Shown: positions 36,744 to 45,526 of the stretch, piece after piece | Layout: every line of letters starts with the position of its first letter | How positions within the stretch are numbered: position 1 is the stretch's first letter | DNA from: Halovenus carboxidivorans | Lineage (GTDB): Archaea; Halobacteriota; Halobacteria; Halobacteriales; Haloarculaceae | Reading direction: 5' to 3' | NCBI RefSeq assembly: GCF_009831575.1 | Contig: NZ_WUUT01000003.1 | Span: 1 to 64,000, forward strand | Length of the DNA: 64,000 bases | Translations under genes and position numbers: made by a program | The notes under the pieces: model-generated | Seen by the model: only the letters and a program-made list of their open reading frames with translations | The model's database searches: none | Told to the model about the DNA's origin: nothing

Positions 36744-38939
36744 ATGAAAGAGCTAGAACGTGACCTCGGCCTTCCGTCGGTGCTCGCAATTAGTATCGGT
36801 GCGATGGTCGGCAGCGGCATCTTTATTCTGCCCGGCCTGGCGATGAAGATGGCCGGCCCGGCAGTCGTCTTCGCGTACTTCCTCGCGGCGGTGTTGGTGT
36901 TGCCGGCCGCACTGAGTAAATCCGAGATGGCGACGGCGATGCCCGAAGCGGGCGGCACGTACCTGTACATCGAGCGCGCGATGGGGCCCCTGTTCGGGAC
37001 CATCGCGGGCGTCGGGACGTGGTTTTCGCTCACGTTCAAGGGCGCGCTCGCGCTGGTCGGTGGCGCTCCCTATCTGGTGTTGCTGTTGGATCTGCCGGTC
37101 ACCCCGCTGGCGATTGGCGTCGCGGTGCTGTTGATCGTGCTCAACGTCGTCGGCGCGAAACAGACCGGACAGATGCAGGTCGCCATCGTCGGGATCATGC
37201 TCGCGGTCCTGCTCTGGTTCATCGTCGGCGGCGCGCCGACAGTCGAGACCGCCCGCTTCGACGGCTTTTTCGACAGCGGAATCGACGGCATTCTCGGCGC
37301 GACCGGCTTCGTTTTCGTCTCCTACGCGGGGGTCACGAAGGTCGCGAGCGTCGCCGAGGAGGTCGAGAACCCGGGCCGAAACCTCCCGCTCGGCATCCTC
37401 GGTTCGCTCGTCATCACCGCCGGTATCTACGTCGCCATCGTGACCGTGATGGTCGGCGTCGCCGACAAGGCGTCGCTCACCACGACGGAGACGCCGATGC
37501 AGGTCGCGGCCGGCAACGCCTTACCCGCCTTCGGCGTTCTCGCAGTCATCGCCGCGGCCCTGCTCGCGCTGATCAGCACCGCGAACGCGGGTATTCTCTC
37601 CTCCTCGCGGTACCCGTTTGCGATGAGCAGAGACGGCCTCGCGCCGGATCTGTTCGAGACGATCAGCGACCGGTTCGAGACGCCGGTCAACGCGATTACG
37701 ATCACCGGTCTGGTCCTGCTCGTGCTCATCGCGTTCGTTCCCATCGAGGACATCGCCAAACTCGCCAGCGCGTTCAAGATCCTCGTCTTCATCCTGATCA
37801 ACGTCGCGCTGATCGCCTTCCGACAGGGATCGATCGAGAGCTACGACCCGAGTTTCGAGTCGCCGCTGTACCCCCTGCCACAGGTGGTCGGGATCGTCGG
37901 CGGGATCGTTCTGCTTCGGTACATCGGATTCGTTCCGCTGGTCGGCGCCGTCGTCATCACGGCCGGATCGATGGTGTGGTACTACCTGTTCGTCTACCGC
38001 CGGGGCGGGGTCAATCGCGAGGGGGCGATGACCGACGCTCTCCGGCGGAGCGTCGGCCGGGATGTCGTCGAACAGACCGAATCCGAGGTCGACACCGACG
38101 GGCACGAGGTGCTCGTGGCGGTCACCGACCAGACCCCGCCAGCGGTCGAGCAGTCGCTGATCGACCTCGCGACCGATCTGGCACGAACCCGCGAGGGCGG
38201 TGTCCGCGTCGCACAGTTCGACGAGGTACCGGACCAGACGCCGCTCCCGCAGTCGGCGGATACGCTCACCGAGGCCGATCAGGCCTTCGAGACGCGGTTG
38301 GCTGACCGGGCGACCGACTCCGAGATCCCGATCCGCTACGGCGAGGTCGTCAGCCACGACACCCGACACGCCGTCGTCAACTACGCCTCCGAGGTCGGTG
38401 CCGACACGCTTCTCATCGACCGCTCGACGGGATCGGATACGCTTCTCGGTAGCGACTCCGACTGGATCGAACGCCACGCCCCGTGTGACGTGATCGAGGT
38501 CTCCGGCCTCGACCACGAGACTGTCCGGCGAATCGCCGTCGTCACCGACGAGGGCCCGTTCGATCCCTCGAAGGTCGGACTGGCCGACGCGCTGGCGAGT
38601 GCCGTCGACGCGACCATCACGTTTTATTTCCCCGTCGGCGTGGATCCGGCCGAGAGCCGCCGGAACACGACCGCGGATTATCTCACGGAGCTAGCCGAGC
38701 TCTGTGAGGCTCCGGTCGAGACCGAAATCGTCGAAGCCGACTCCGACAGCGCAATCGCACGCGCGACCGAACAGTCCGACGTGCTCATCGTCAGCGGCGT
38801 CCAGCGAAACCTCACCGAGCGACTGTTCAGCCGCGGTTCGGACATCATCACGACCGGACGAAAACACGCCACGCTGGTCGTCTACGGCGCCAACAAGCCG
38901 GGGCGACTCCGGCGGGCAGTCGAACAGCGATTGTTCTGA
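36744..38939 (+). CDS. APC-family amino-acid permease with C-terminal USP domains
   Basis: 731 aa. Residues 1-~420 are a twelve-helix APC transporter (GAMVGSGIFILPGLAMKMAGP is the conserved helix-1 signature; GATGFVFVSYAGVTKVASVAEEVENPGRNLP is the helix-6/7 region). The cytoplasmic C-terminus holds two universal-stress-type domains: EVLVAVTDQTPPAVEQSLIDLA ... ADTLLIDRSTGSDTLLGSD and RRIAVVTDEGPFDPSKVGLADAL ... TGRKHATLVVYG. APC-USP fusions are typical of haloarchaea. Divergent from the Lrp regulator. Confidence 0.92.
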   Translation: MKELERDLGLPSVLAISIGAMVGSGIFILPGLAMKMAGPAVVFAYFLAAVLVLPAALSKSEMATAMPEAGGTYLYIERAMGPLFGTIAGVGTWFSLTFKGALALVGGAPYLVLLLDLPVTPLAIGVAVLLIVLNVVGAKQTGQMQVAIVGIMLAVLLWFIVGGAPTVETARFDGFFDSGIDGILGATGFVFVSYAGVTKVASVAEEVENPGRNLPLGILGSLVITAGIYVAIVTVMVGVADKASLTTTETPMQVAAGNALPAFGVLAVIAAALLALISTANAGILSSSRYPFAMSRDGLAPDLFETISDRFETPVNAITITGLVLLVLIAFVPIEDIAKLASAFKILVFILINVALIAFRQGSIESYDPSFESPLYPLPQVVGIVGGIVLLRYIGFVPLVGAVVITAGSMVWYYLFVYRRGGVNREGAMTDALRRSVGRDVVEQTESEVDTDGHEVLVAVTDQTPPAVEQSLIDLATDLARTREGGVRVAQFDEVPDQTPLPQSADTLTEADQAFETRLADRATDSEIPIRYGEVVSHDTRHAVVNYASEVGADTLLIDRSTGSDTLLGSDSDWIERHAPCDVIEVSGLDHETVRRIAVVTDEGPFDPSKVGLADALASAVDATITFYFPVGVDPAESRRNTTADYLTELAELCEAPVETEIVEADSDSAIARATEQSDVLIVSGVQRNLTERLFSRGSDIITTGRKHATLVVYGANKPGRLRRAVEQRLF

Positions 38940-38950
38940 GCGACCGGGGC

Positions 38951-39349
38951 TCACTCACTCGATCCGCGTCTCGTGGAGATGCCGCCACTCGGCGGGCGCT
39001 CGTCCCCCGTCTGCCGCCGGCCGAACACGCCGTGCTGTGTCGACCTGTCGTGTCTCTCGCCCTCAGACTCCTCGTAGCGAACCAGCGCCCGCTCTTCCCC
39101 GCGTTCGATCATCTCGACGTTTCCGATCTCGATATCGAACTCGCCGGGGTCGTACTGTCCCTCGCTCTCTCGAACTCCCTCCAGTCCGGTCGATCGGTCC
39201 GCGACGAACCCACTTGGTCGTACCAAGCTAAACTCGGGGTGGAGCGCACTCTCGACGCGCTCGAAATCCTCCCGCTTTGTGGTGTAGTCGCCGGCGACAA
39301 AATCGTGAAGCTCCCGAATCTCGCGCTCGCAGTCAGCGGTCGCGGTCAT
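38951..39349 (-). CDS. SnoaL/DUF4440-like protein with a probable frameshifted C-terminus
   Basis: 132 aa as read. Residues 1-~100 look like a DUF4440/NTF2-type protein: IRELHDFVAGDYTTKREDFERVESALHPEFSLVRPSG and EGVRESEGQYDPGEFDIEIGNVEMIERGEERALVRYEE, then STQHGVFGRR. After that the frame turns into a Pro/Ser/Arg-rich tail. A neighbouring frame reads EWRHLHETRIE then a stop at 38955-38957, which is the C-terminal strand expected for this family. One base gained or lost near 38985-39010 would explain it. The product may be damaged or still folded without its last strand. Confidence 0.6.
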   Translation of the reverse strand: MTATADCEREIRELHDFVAGDYTTKREDFERVESALHPEFSLVRPSGFVADRSTGLEGVRESEGQYDPGEFDIEIGNVEMIERGEERALVRYEESEGERHDRSTQHGVFGRRQTGDERPPSGGISTRRGSSE

Positions 39350-39376
39350 ACGGCCGCTACGTCCGTCGGACAGCCG

Positions 39377-39922
39377 TTACCACGGTTCGTCTTTGACGCC
39401 GATAACGTAGGCGATGGCGTTGGTGAGCACGTGCAAAAGCGGCGTCACGACGAGGATAATCCCGAGTACGGTGGCCGAGAAGGCGTCGAGAAACCAGTTC
39501 GGCGCGGCGAGCAGCGCGAGCGCGAGCGCTCCGACGACGAAATCCAACTGGTCGACCCCGGGGAACGGCGCACCGCGCTCGCGGCCGCTTCGGCGTTTCA
39601 GAAACGAGGCGCCGATGTCACCGAGCATCGCCCCCAGCGGGAGCGCGACGAGCACCGACAGCGGGAACGCCGGGAGCGTCACACCGAGCAGTTCGGCGGC
39701 GCTGGCGTTCAGTCGGTTGAGCGCGACCGCCACGAGCGCGCCGGCCGTCGTGCCGACCGCGGTACCGCGCCAGGTCTTGCCGTCACCGAGCAGTCGTCGG
39801 CCGCCGAGCGACCGGCCGCCGTCGATCGGTCGGCCGCCGCCGGCGAGCACTGCCGCATTGTTCGGGATGTACGCGGGCAGCATGAGCCAAATCGCCGTCA
39901 CGAGCGAAGCGAAGAGATCCAT
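39377..39922 (-). CDS. carS: CDP-archaeol synthase
   Basis: Membrane enzyme transferring CMP from CTP to 2,3-di-O-geranylgeranylglycerol phosphate, a late step in archaeal lipid synthesis. 181 aa, four to five transmembrane segments. Family signatures: WLMLPAYIPNNAAVLAGGGRPIDGG at the N-terminus, RRLLGDGKTWRGTAVG, and ALPLGAMLGDIGASFLKRRSGRERGAPFPGVDQLDFVVGALA. The ATG at 39922 (MDLFASLVTAIW) is chosen because homologues start here; longer forms read into the divergent gene's promoter. Confidence 0.93.
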   Translation of the reverse strand: MDLFASLVTAIWLMLPAYIPNNAAVLAGGGRPIDGGRSLGGRRLLGDGKTWRGTAVGTTAGALVAVALNRLNASAAELLGVTLPAFPLSVLVALPLGAMLGDIGASFLKRRSGRERGAPFPGVDQLDFVVGALALALLAAPNWFLDAFSATVLGIILVVTPLLHVLTNAIAYVIGVKDEPW

Positions 39923-40007
39923 ACCCGAGTGCAGACAGGGGGCGCGTTTAGTTGTCACGGAGAACAAAAGCAAGAACTCATTAGCCAGCCGCAATGATAA
40001 GACGATA

Positions 40008-40727
40008 ATGGCCTCCTGGAAGCGCGATTTTGCGAGCGGACTCATCATTCTCGTGCCCCTGCTGGTCACCGTCGTCGTCCTCGCGTGGATCTACAACCGC
40101 CTCACACAGGTCCCGATCCCCGTCGACAACGACCCGACGCGGGCGTTGCTCTCCATCATCATCTTCATCCTGCTCGTGTTCTCTGTCGGGTACCTGATGC
40201 GGACCGCGGTCGGGTCCGTCCTCGAACGGGCCCTCGACGACCTTATCAATCAGTTGCCCGGGCTGCGAGTCATCTACAACGCCTCGAAGATGGCGGTCGA
40301 AACCGCCCTCTCGGGCACGGGTGATCTGCAAGCGCCAGTCCGCCTGGAAGTCTGGGACGGACTTCGGATGACTGCGTTCAAGACCGGAAAAACGACCACA
40401 GATGGACGGGACATTCTCTTTTTACCGACGGCCCCGAACATCACGTCAGGATTCGTCATCGAGGTCGAAGAGGACCGGTACGAGGAAATCGACGACTCGG
40501 TCGAACGCGCCCTGACGCGGATCCTGAGCGCCGGATTCGGCGAGCAGAACGACGAGCGCGGCCAGCGCTCGGTCAGGGACATCCTCGACGTCGGCGGCGA
40601 GTCGCCGGCCGAACGGGCCGCCAGCAACGCCACCCTCGACAGCATCGAGGAGACGGCCGCCGAGAGGGGCGCTGGCGACGACACCGCCCAACCCGGCGAC
40701 TCCGCGGAGGCCGGCGGCGACGCCTGA
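40008..40727 (+). CDS. DUF502 family membrane protein
   Basis: 239 aa with two transmembrane helices: [22 protein letters not shown] and [23 protein letters not shown]. The DUF502 core continues with [38 protein letters not shown] and [29 protein letters not shown] low-complexity acidic tail ([26 protein letters not shown]) closes the protein. Function of the family is unknown. Divergent from carS. The ATG at 40008 gives the usual short cytoplasmic N-terminus ([11 protein letters not shown]). Confidence 0.88.
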   Translation: MASWKRDFASGLIILVPLLVTVVVLAWIYNRLTQVPIPVDNDPTRALLSIIIFILLVFSVGYLMRTAVGSVLERALDDLINQLPGLRVIYNASKMAVETALSGTGDLQAPVRLEVWDGLRMTAFKTGKTTTDGRDILFLPTAPNITSGFVIEVEEDRYEEIDDSVERALTRILSAGFGEQNDERGQRSVRDILDVGGESPAERAASNATLDSIEETAAERGAGDDTAQPGDSAEAGGDA

Positions 40728-40811
40728 CCGCAGGAGGACCGACGACGTTAATCCGCTGAGTTCCCTCCTCTCTCGTTGCCCGACGACGCGCCGTTCCAAT
40801 TTTGGGATGTG

Positions 40812-40833
40812 TAACGGATGCGTTATGCTTAAG
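40812..40833 (+). promoter_or_regulatory. palindromic operator candidate before rbkR
   Basis: Perfect inverted repeat TAACG (40812-40816) GATG CGTTA (40821-40825), touching a TATA-like TTATGCTTAA (40823-40832) about 30 bases before the rbkR ATG. RbkR proteins are known in other archaea to bind palindromes near riboflavin genes, so an autoregulatory site is likely here. The binding itself is inferred. Confidence 0.55.
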
Positions 40834-40857
40834 GGGAGCGCATCCCCAGGTCATAGT

Positions 40858-41556
40858 ATGGCAGAGACACAGCAGGCCCTCGGAAGCGACGAGGTCACGA
40901 CGCTGAAGGAGCTGGCGCTGGCCGGCGCGCTGGACGGGGAGGAGAAACTCTCCTGTTCGGCGCTCGCGGATCGACTGGACGCCTCGAACCAGACCGCATC
41001 CCGTCGGCTCCAGCAACTCGACGAAGCCGGCCACATCGACAGAGAAATCGTCGGCGACGGCCAGTGGATCGAGATCACCGCCACGGGCGAACAGCGCCTG
41101 CAGGCGGAGTACGCGAGCTATCAGCAGATCTTCGAGGGCGAGCAGACCGTCGACCTCCACGGGACCGTCACAAGCGGTATGGGCGAGGGTCGACACTACA
41201 TCAGCCTCTCCGGCTACATGGAGCAGTTCCGCGAGCGCCTCGGCTACGAACCGTTCGCCGGGACGCTGAACGTCGATCTGACCGGCGACAGCATTCGCTC
41301 GCGCGCTCGCCTGGACGCCTTCGAACCGATCACCATCGAGGGCTGGGAGTCGGACGAGCGGACCTACGGCCCCGCCTACTGCTACCCGGCGACGATCACC
41401 CTCGACGGTGCCGAGTACGAGGAGGCACACGTCATCTCGCCGGAGCGCACCCACCACGACGACGACCATCTCGAGATCATCGCGCCGGACGAACTGCGGA
41501 CCGAACTCGGTCTCGAAGACGGAACGGAGGTGACCGTCTCTGTCTCACAGCAGTGA
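40858..41556 (+). CDS. rbkR: CTP-dependent riboflavin kinase with HTH domain (RbkR)
   Basis: 232 aa. N-terminal winged helix ([45 protein letters not shown]) joined to an archaeal riboflavin kinase ([43 protein letters not shown] ... EVTVSV). It makes FMN from riboflavin and CTP, and the HTH makes it also a regulator of riboflavin genes, as known for archaeal RbkR. The ATG at 40858 is chosen because an upstream start (40807) would translate the TATA/operator region. ribB overlaps its 3' end. Confidence 0.93.
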   Translation: MAETQQALGSDEVTTLKELALAGALDGEEKLSCSALADRLDASNQTASRRLQQLDEAGHIDREIVGDGQWIEITATGEQRLQAEYASYQQIFEGEQTVDLHGTVTSGMGEGRHYISLSGYMEQFRERLGYEPFAGTLNVDLTGDSIRSRARLDAFEPITIEGWESDERTYGPAYCYPATITLDGAEYEEAHVISPERTHHDDDHLEIIAPDELRTELGLEDGTEVTVSVSQQ

Positions 41557-42220
41557 CGCCACGGCGGTCGCGAGCGGTGTCGAGGCCGCAATCGAGGCCT
41601 TCCGGCGCGGCGAGCCGGTCTGTATCCACGACGCCGCCGACCGCGAGGGCGAGACCGATCTGATCTACCCGGCCGGCGCGGTCACGCCCGAGGCGGTCGC
41701 TCGCCTGCGCAACGACGCCGGCGGGCTGATCTGTGTCGCGCTCGGAGACGCCGTCGCGGAGGCCTTCGATCTCCCCTTCCTCCAGTCCGAACTCGATCAC
41801 CCGACGGCGGCCGACCACGACCTCGCGTACGACGACCGCTCGTCGTTCTCGCTGCCCGTCAATCACCGCGACACACGCACGGGCATCACCGACGAGGACC
41901 GTTCGCTTACCATCCGCGAACTCGCCCGGGCCGCCGAGACGCCCGAACGGGTCGATTTCGCCGCCGAGTTCCGCTCGCCGGGCCACGTCCACATCCTCCG
42001 GGGCGCGCCGAACCTGCTCGCGGATCGACAGGGCCACACCGAACTCGGGCTGGCGCTCGCCGAACTCGCGGGCGTCGCCCCCGCCGTCGTGGTCTGTGAG
42101 ATGCTGGACGACCACACCAACGAGGCGATGACGCCCGGAGACGCCGCCGCCTACGCCGACTCCCACGGGATCCCGTACATCGAAGGCTCCGCGCTGGTCG
42201 AGCGGGCGAACTCGCTCTGA
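41540..42220 (+). CDS. ribB: 3,4-dihydroxy-2-butanone 4-phosphate synthase, non-standard start
   Basis: Makes the four-carbon unit of riboflavin from ribulose 5-phosphate. Reading this frame gives [29 protein letters not shown] (active-site Asp/Glu loop), [49 protein letters not shown], and [41 protein letters not shown] at the end: a complete RibB. There is an in-frame TGA at 41531-41533 and no ATG, GTG or TTG before the conserved region. The CTG at 41540 (giving [10 protein letters not shown]) is the best start, overlapping rbkR by 17 bases, so translation is probably coupled. Start is inferred; the gene itself is certain. Confidence 0.9.
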   Translation: MSHSSDATAVASGVEAAIEAFRRGEPVCIHDAADREGETDLIYPAGAVTPEAVARLRNDAGGLICVALGDAVAEAFDLPFLQSELDHPTAADHDLAYDDRSSFSLPVNHRDTRTGITDEDRSLTIRELARAAETPERVDFAAEFRSPGHVHILRGAPNLLADRQGHTELGLALAELAGVAPAVVVCEMLDDHTNEAMTPGDAAAYADSHGIPYIEGSALVERANSL

Positions 42221-42324
42221 TCGACGGCTTTTTATTCGGCTGATCCACCGGAACGCGACCCCGCGGCCCACCCTCGCTCAACGAATCGTGAAGCTACTTA
42301 ACGATGGGGACAGAGTATGGGCGT

Positions 42325-43257
42325 ATGAGCTTCGACGAGATGGATGTCGACACCATCTGGATGGACGGTGAGTTCATGCCGTGGGACGACGCGGAGATTC
42401 ACGTCCTCTCACACGGCCTGCACTACGGGACCGGCGTCTTCGAGGGGGTGCGCTGTTACGACACCGAGAAGGGTCCGGCGATTTTCCGCTGGGAGGACCA
42501 TCTCGACCGCTTTTACGAGTCCGCCAAGCCGTACGAACTGGAGATCCCCTTCGACAGAGACGAACTGACGGAGGCGACAATCGAGTTGATCCAGCGCCAG
42601 GAACTGGACTCCTGTTACATCCGCCCCATCGCCTTCTACGGCTACGAGATGCTCGGGCTGAACCCCTCCGACTGCCCCGAACGGGTCGCCATCGCCGCCT
42701 GGCCGTGGGGCGCGTATCTCGGCGAGGAGGCGCTCAAGGAAGGCGTCGACGTAGCCGTCTCCTCCTGGCGGAAACACTCCTCCAGCCAGATTCCGACCAA
42801 CTCCAAGACGACCGGCGCCTACGTCAACAGCGTGCTGGCTTCCCTGGAGGCGAAACGCAACGACTACGTCGAGGGAATCGTCCTCAACAAGGAGGGCAAC
42901 GTCGCCGAGGGTCCCGGCGAGAACATCTTCCTCGTCCGCGACGGCGAAATCTACACGACCGGCCTCGCGGAGAGCATCCTCAACGGCATCACCCGCCAGT
43001 CGGTCATCACCGTCGCCGAGGATCTGGGCTACACCGTCCACGACGACGCGACCATCTCCCGCGGCGAACTCTACACCGCCGACGAACTGTTCTTCACCGG
43101 CACGGCGGCCGAGGTGACCCCGATCAAATCCGTCGACGACAAACAGATCGGCTCCGGCAGTAAGGGTCCCGTGACCGACGAACTCCAGACGAAGTTCTTC
43201 GAGATCGTCGAGGAACAGCCGGCCGAGTACAGCGAGTGGTTCACGCCCATCGAATAG
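42325..43257 (+). CDS. ilvE: branched-chain-amino-acid aminotransferase
   Basis: PLP class IV transaminase for Leu, Ile and Val. 310 aa. Signatures: HVLSHGLHYGTGVFEGVRCY, YIRPIAFYGYEMLGLNP, SSQIPTNSKTTGAYVNSVLASLEAKRNDYVEGIVLNKEGNVAEGPGENIFLVRDG (PLP-binding Lys and Glu region), and FFTGTAAEVTPIKSVDDKQIGSG. A TACTTAACG element at ~42292-42300 places a leaderless start at the ATG 42325 rather than 42304. Ends two bases from the convergent trmJ stop. Confidence 0.95.
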   Translation: MSFDEMDVDTIWMDGEFMPWDDAEIHVLSHGLHYGTGVFEGVRCYDTEKGPAIFRWEDHLDRFYESAKPYELEIPFDRDELTEATIELIQRQELDSCYIRPIAFYGYEMLGLNPSDCPERVAIAAWPWGAYLGEEALKEGVDVAVSSWRKHSSSQIPTNSKTTGAYVNSVLASLEAKRNDYVEGIVLNKEGNVAEGPGENIFLVRDGEIYTTGLAESILNGITRQSVITVAEDLGYTVHDDATISRGELYTADELFFTGTAAEVTPIKSVDDKQIGSGSKGPVTDELQTKFFEIVEEQPAEYSEWFTPIE

Positions 43258-44028
43258 CTACTTCTCGCGGCGCTCCCGTTCGTCCGACGCGCGGTCGAGA
43301 CGCTGTGTTCCGTCCCGGAAGACGCCTTGCAGCGTCCGCGCCTCCCGCGGCGTCAGTTGCGCCCGGCCGAGCACGCGGCGGAACATCCGCTCGGTTTTCG
43401 CCCGCTTCTCCTCGGGGTGGCCGACGGCATCGAGATACTCGCCGAAGTACTCCTGGACGCGCTCGACTTCCGATTTCTCGGCGAGTTCGTGGATCTGGTC
43501 GGGGTGTTGGGTCCGCTCGACGGTCACCTGCCGGAGTTCGTAGAAGACGATCGTGGCGGCCTGTGCGAGGTTCAGGACCGGATACGAGTCGTCGGCGGGG
43601 ATCGAACAGATCACGTCGAGCGCCGCGAGTTCGTCGTTCGTCAGTCCGACCCGCTCGCGGCCGAAGACGACGGCCACGTCGCCGTCGACTCCCGCCAGGT
43701 GATCCGGCAGGTCGGCGGCGGTCACCGCGGGGTAGCGAACGTGATTCGCCGGGTCCTCGTTCGTCGTCGCGGTGCAGGCGACGGTGTGATACCGCTCGGC
43801 CAACTGCTCGAAGGTGAGTTCGGTCGCGTTCGGCAGGATGTCCTCGCGGGCCTGTCCGGCGAAGCCGTAGGCCTCCCCGTCGGGGTCGAGTTCCGGCGGA
43901 TCGACCAGCAGTAGCTCCGACAGCCCGAAGTTTTTCATCGAGCGGGCGATCGACCCGACGTTGCCCGGCGTCTCCGCGTCGACGACGGCAACGGCGATCT
44001 CCGGTCCGGCGCGCTGGTCGCTGGCCAT
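43258..44028 (-). CDS. trmJ: tRNA (Cm32/Um32) 2'-O-methyltransferase, TrmJ-like SPOUT enzyme
   Basis: SPOUT-class RNA 2'-O-methyltransferase. 256 aa from the ATG at 44028 (MASDQRAGPEIAVAVVDAETPGNVGSIARSMKNFG). The trefoil-knot SAM motifs are DGDVAVVFGRERVGLTNDELAALDVICSIP and SYPVLNLAQAATIVFYEL. The C-terminal helical segment (EYFGEYLDAVGHPEEKRAKTERMFRRVLGRAQLTPREARTLQGVFRD) matches TrmJ. Longer in-frame extensions lack homology. It marks the left core edge of the accessory island. Confidence 0.92.
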   Translation of the reverse strand: MASDQRAGPEIAVAVVDAETPGNVGSIARSMKNFGLSELLLVDPPELDPDGEAYGFAGQAREDILPNATELTFEQLAERYHTVACTATTNEDPANHVRYPAVTAADLPDHLAGVDGDVAVVFGRERVGLTNDELAALDVICSIPADDSYPVLNLAQAATIVFYELRQVTVERTQHPDQIHELAEKSEVERVQEYFGEYLDAVGHPEEKRAKTERMFRRVLGRAQLTPREARTLQGVFRDGTQRLDRASDERERREK

Positions 44029-44409
44029 GCTTGGATCTGCTACGGGGACAGGTGAAATAAGCGGTCGGAAACGGATCGATGTCGGGAAGGTTCTCGCCCG
44101 ATCTGGTATACCGACAGACACCCTGCTGGCACCGCTACCAGCCAACGTGCGAGACTCAAAGGACGAATACAACAATCCGATTGCGCCTGTTCCAAGCAAT
44201 CTACCTGGGTTAGCCGATTAGTAGACCTGCGTATTGACCGCTGAGGATCTTGGCAGCGTTCGTATGTTTTGTGAAGGCCGTGTAAGATGGAGTGCGCCAG
44301 TCTTGCACGGCATTCTTCTCAAATATCGGGTGAGAAAACCGGTCAGTACAGGTGTCATGCATATTATCTCAAGGAATATATTCGGGGTCCGATACCAACC
44401 TGTGTGAAC
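44029..44409. other. 381-bp gap at the left edge of the accessory island
   Basis: No reading frame here looks like protein. GC falls abruptly after about 44110. It holds TATTGACCGCT (44232-44242) and the 35-bp imperfect palindrome at 44277-44311, both with counterparts at the right edge near 54 kb, then an AT-rich run up to the next gene's stop. It looks like a recombination boundary rather than a gene region. Confidence 0.6.
44277..44311 (+). repeat. left 35-bp palindromic repeat flanking the nos island
   Basis: Imperfect palindrome: GCCGTGTAAGATGG (44277-44290) and, inverted, CAGTCTTGCACGGC (44298-44311). It matches the element at 54071-54105 at 29 of 35 positions, in the same orientation, ~9.8 kb away. 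The arms contain the shared box CATCTTGCACGGC. It may be a mobile-element end, a recombination site, or a hairpin ending the minus-strand gene at 44410. Confidence 0.75.
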
Positions 44410-44799
44410 TTATTTCAGTCGAGTGTTTCCACCGTCAGTCGACAGGGAATCGTCCTCAGTCTCGCCCGTCGATGGTCCACTCCGAATAACGATGTATAGG
44501 ATCAGGGCCGCGATCAAGAAATCGAACGTGTGCTCGATGAGATGATGAAGTACCATTGGTGTGTATCCCATCACGGTTCCAGCACCGATGACCGAACGCA
44601 TAAACAGCGCTCCGACCGCCACCGCGATCAGCAAATACCGTCTTGACTGCCGCTGACGGTAAGCGAACAGCGCTATCACAAATAAGAGTCCAGTCCCGAG
44701 GCTGGCCAGTAGTATGATCCCAAGGAGAAGCGGTGAGGCTTCACCTGCCCACCCGTGGTGCGCATACAACAGTGTAACGACCCTGTCCGCTGGGATCAT
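44410..44799 (-). CDS. multi-helix membrane protein (DUF7471-like)
   Basis: 129 aa, four hydrophobic segments: SPLLLGIILLASLGTGLLFVIALFAY, YLLIAVAVGALFMRSVIGAG, MVLHHLIEHTFDFLIAALILYIVI among them, with His residues (AHHGWAG, LHHLIEH) that could bind metal or heme. The C-terminal tail is acidic. It is divergent from a winged-helix regulator, a pairing seen repeatedly in haloarchaea. Function unknown; the His content and the nos neighbours suggest a copper or redox role, which is inference. Confidence 0.72.
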   Translation of the reverse strand: MIPADRVVTLLYAHHGWAGEASPLLLGIILLASLGTGLLFVIALFAYRQRQSRRYLLIAVAVGALFMRSVIGAGTVMGYTPMVLHHLIEHTFDFLIAALILYIVIRSGPSTGETEDDSLSTDGGNTRLK

Positions 44800-44938
44800 C
44801 GTACGCTTCGTTGTTGCTCTGCCGTTATGAATGTCGAGGTACGCTACTCGAAATCAAGCGATTCGACGCTCTCCAACACAAACCGAATCGCGTAGTTTAG
44901 ATATCCTAAGAGCATAGCTGTAGGTAGGTGACTAACCA

Positions 44939-45457
44939 GTGACCAATACACGGTCGCGCATCCGCGACTGCATTAGCCGAAACCCCGGGATCCATTTCAA
45001 CGATATCACCCGGGAACTCGACATTGCGACCGGTCAGACACAGTACCACCTCCGGAAGCTCACCCGAGCAGGTCACTTAGACAAGGAATCTATTGCAGGC
45101 CGCACGCACTACTATCCGCCCACGTATTCCGCATGGGAGCGAGAAGTGATTGCGCTGCTTCGCCGAGAAACGACACGCGAACTCGTATTGTTTCTGTTGC
45201 GCAACGACGCGACACCACCAGAAGAACTCGCAGCGCAACTCGACCTCGCACGGAGTACTGTCGAGTGGCATCTCTCACGACTTACAGAACATGATATCGT
45301 CCGCAAAGAGCCGATGGATGCCGACGACACCCGGATTGTCGTCACGCTCCCGGAGAAGGAAGCAATCTATCGACTGCTCAGAGAGATCGAACCGCACCTG
45401 CTTGATCGTCTTGTCGACCGGTTCTCGCGGCTCACTGACGATCTTCTTGATGAGTAA
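44939..45457 (+). CDS. tandem winged-helix transcriptional regulator
   Basis: 172 aa from a GTG at 44939. Two HTH modules: RSRIRDCISRNPGIHFNDITRELDIATGQTQYHLRKLTRAGHL (residues ~4-48) and TRELVLFLLRNDATPPEELAAQLDLARSTVEWHLSRLTEHDIV (~77-121), followed by a helical C-terminus that may dimerise. It heads the accessory island, divergent from the membrane protein gene and 69 bases before nosL, so it is the likely local regulator. The signal sensed is unknown; two cysteines are absent from the HTH turns. Confidence 0.82.
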   Translation: MTNTRSRIRDCISRNPGIHFNDITRELDIATGQTQYHLRKLTRAGHLDKESIAGRTHYYPPTYSAWEREVIALLRRETTRELVLFLLRNDATPPEELAAQLDLARSTVEWHLSRLTEHDIVRKEPMDADDTRIVVTLPEKEAIYRLLREIEPHLLDRLVDRFSRLTDDLLDE

Positions 45458-45526
45458 TCACGCTTTTCTGGTTTTTCGAGACGAATACCAGATTTGGTTT
45501 GATGCCGAAGTGCAAACGTTTTGCTG

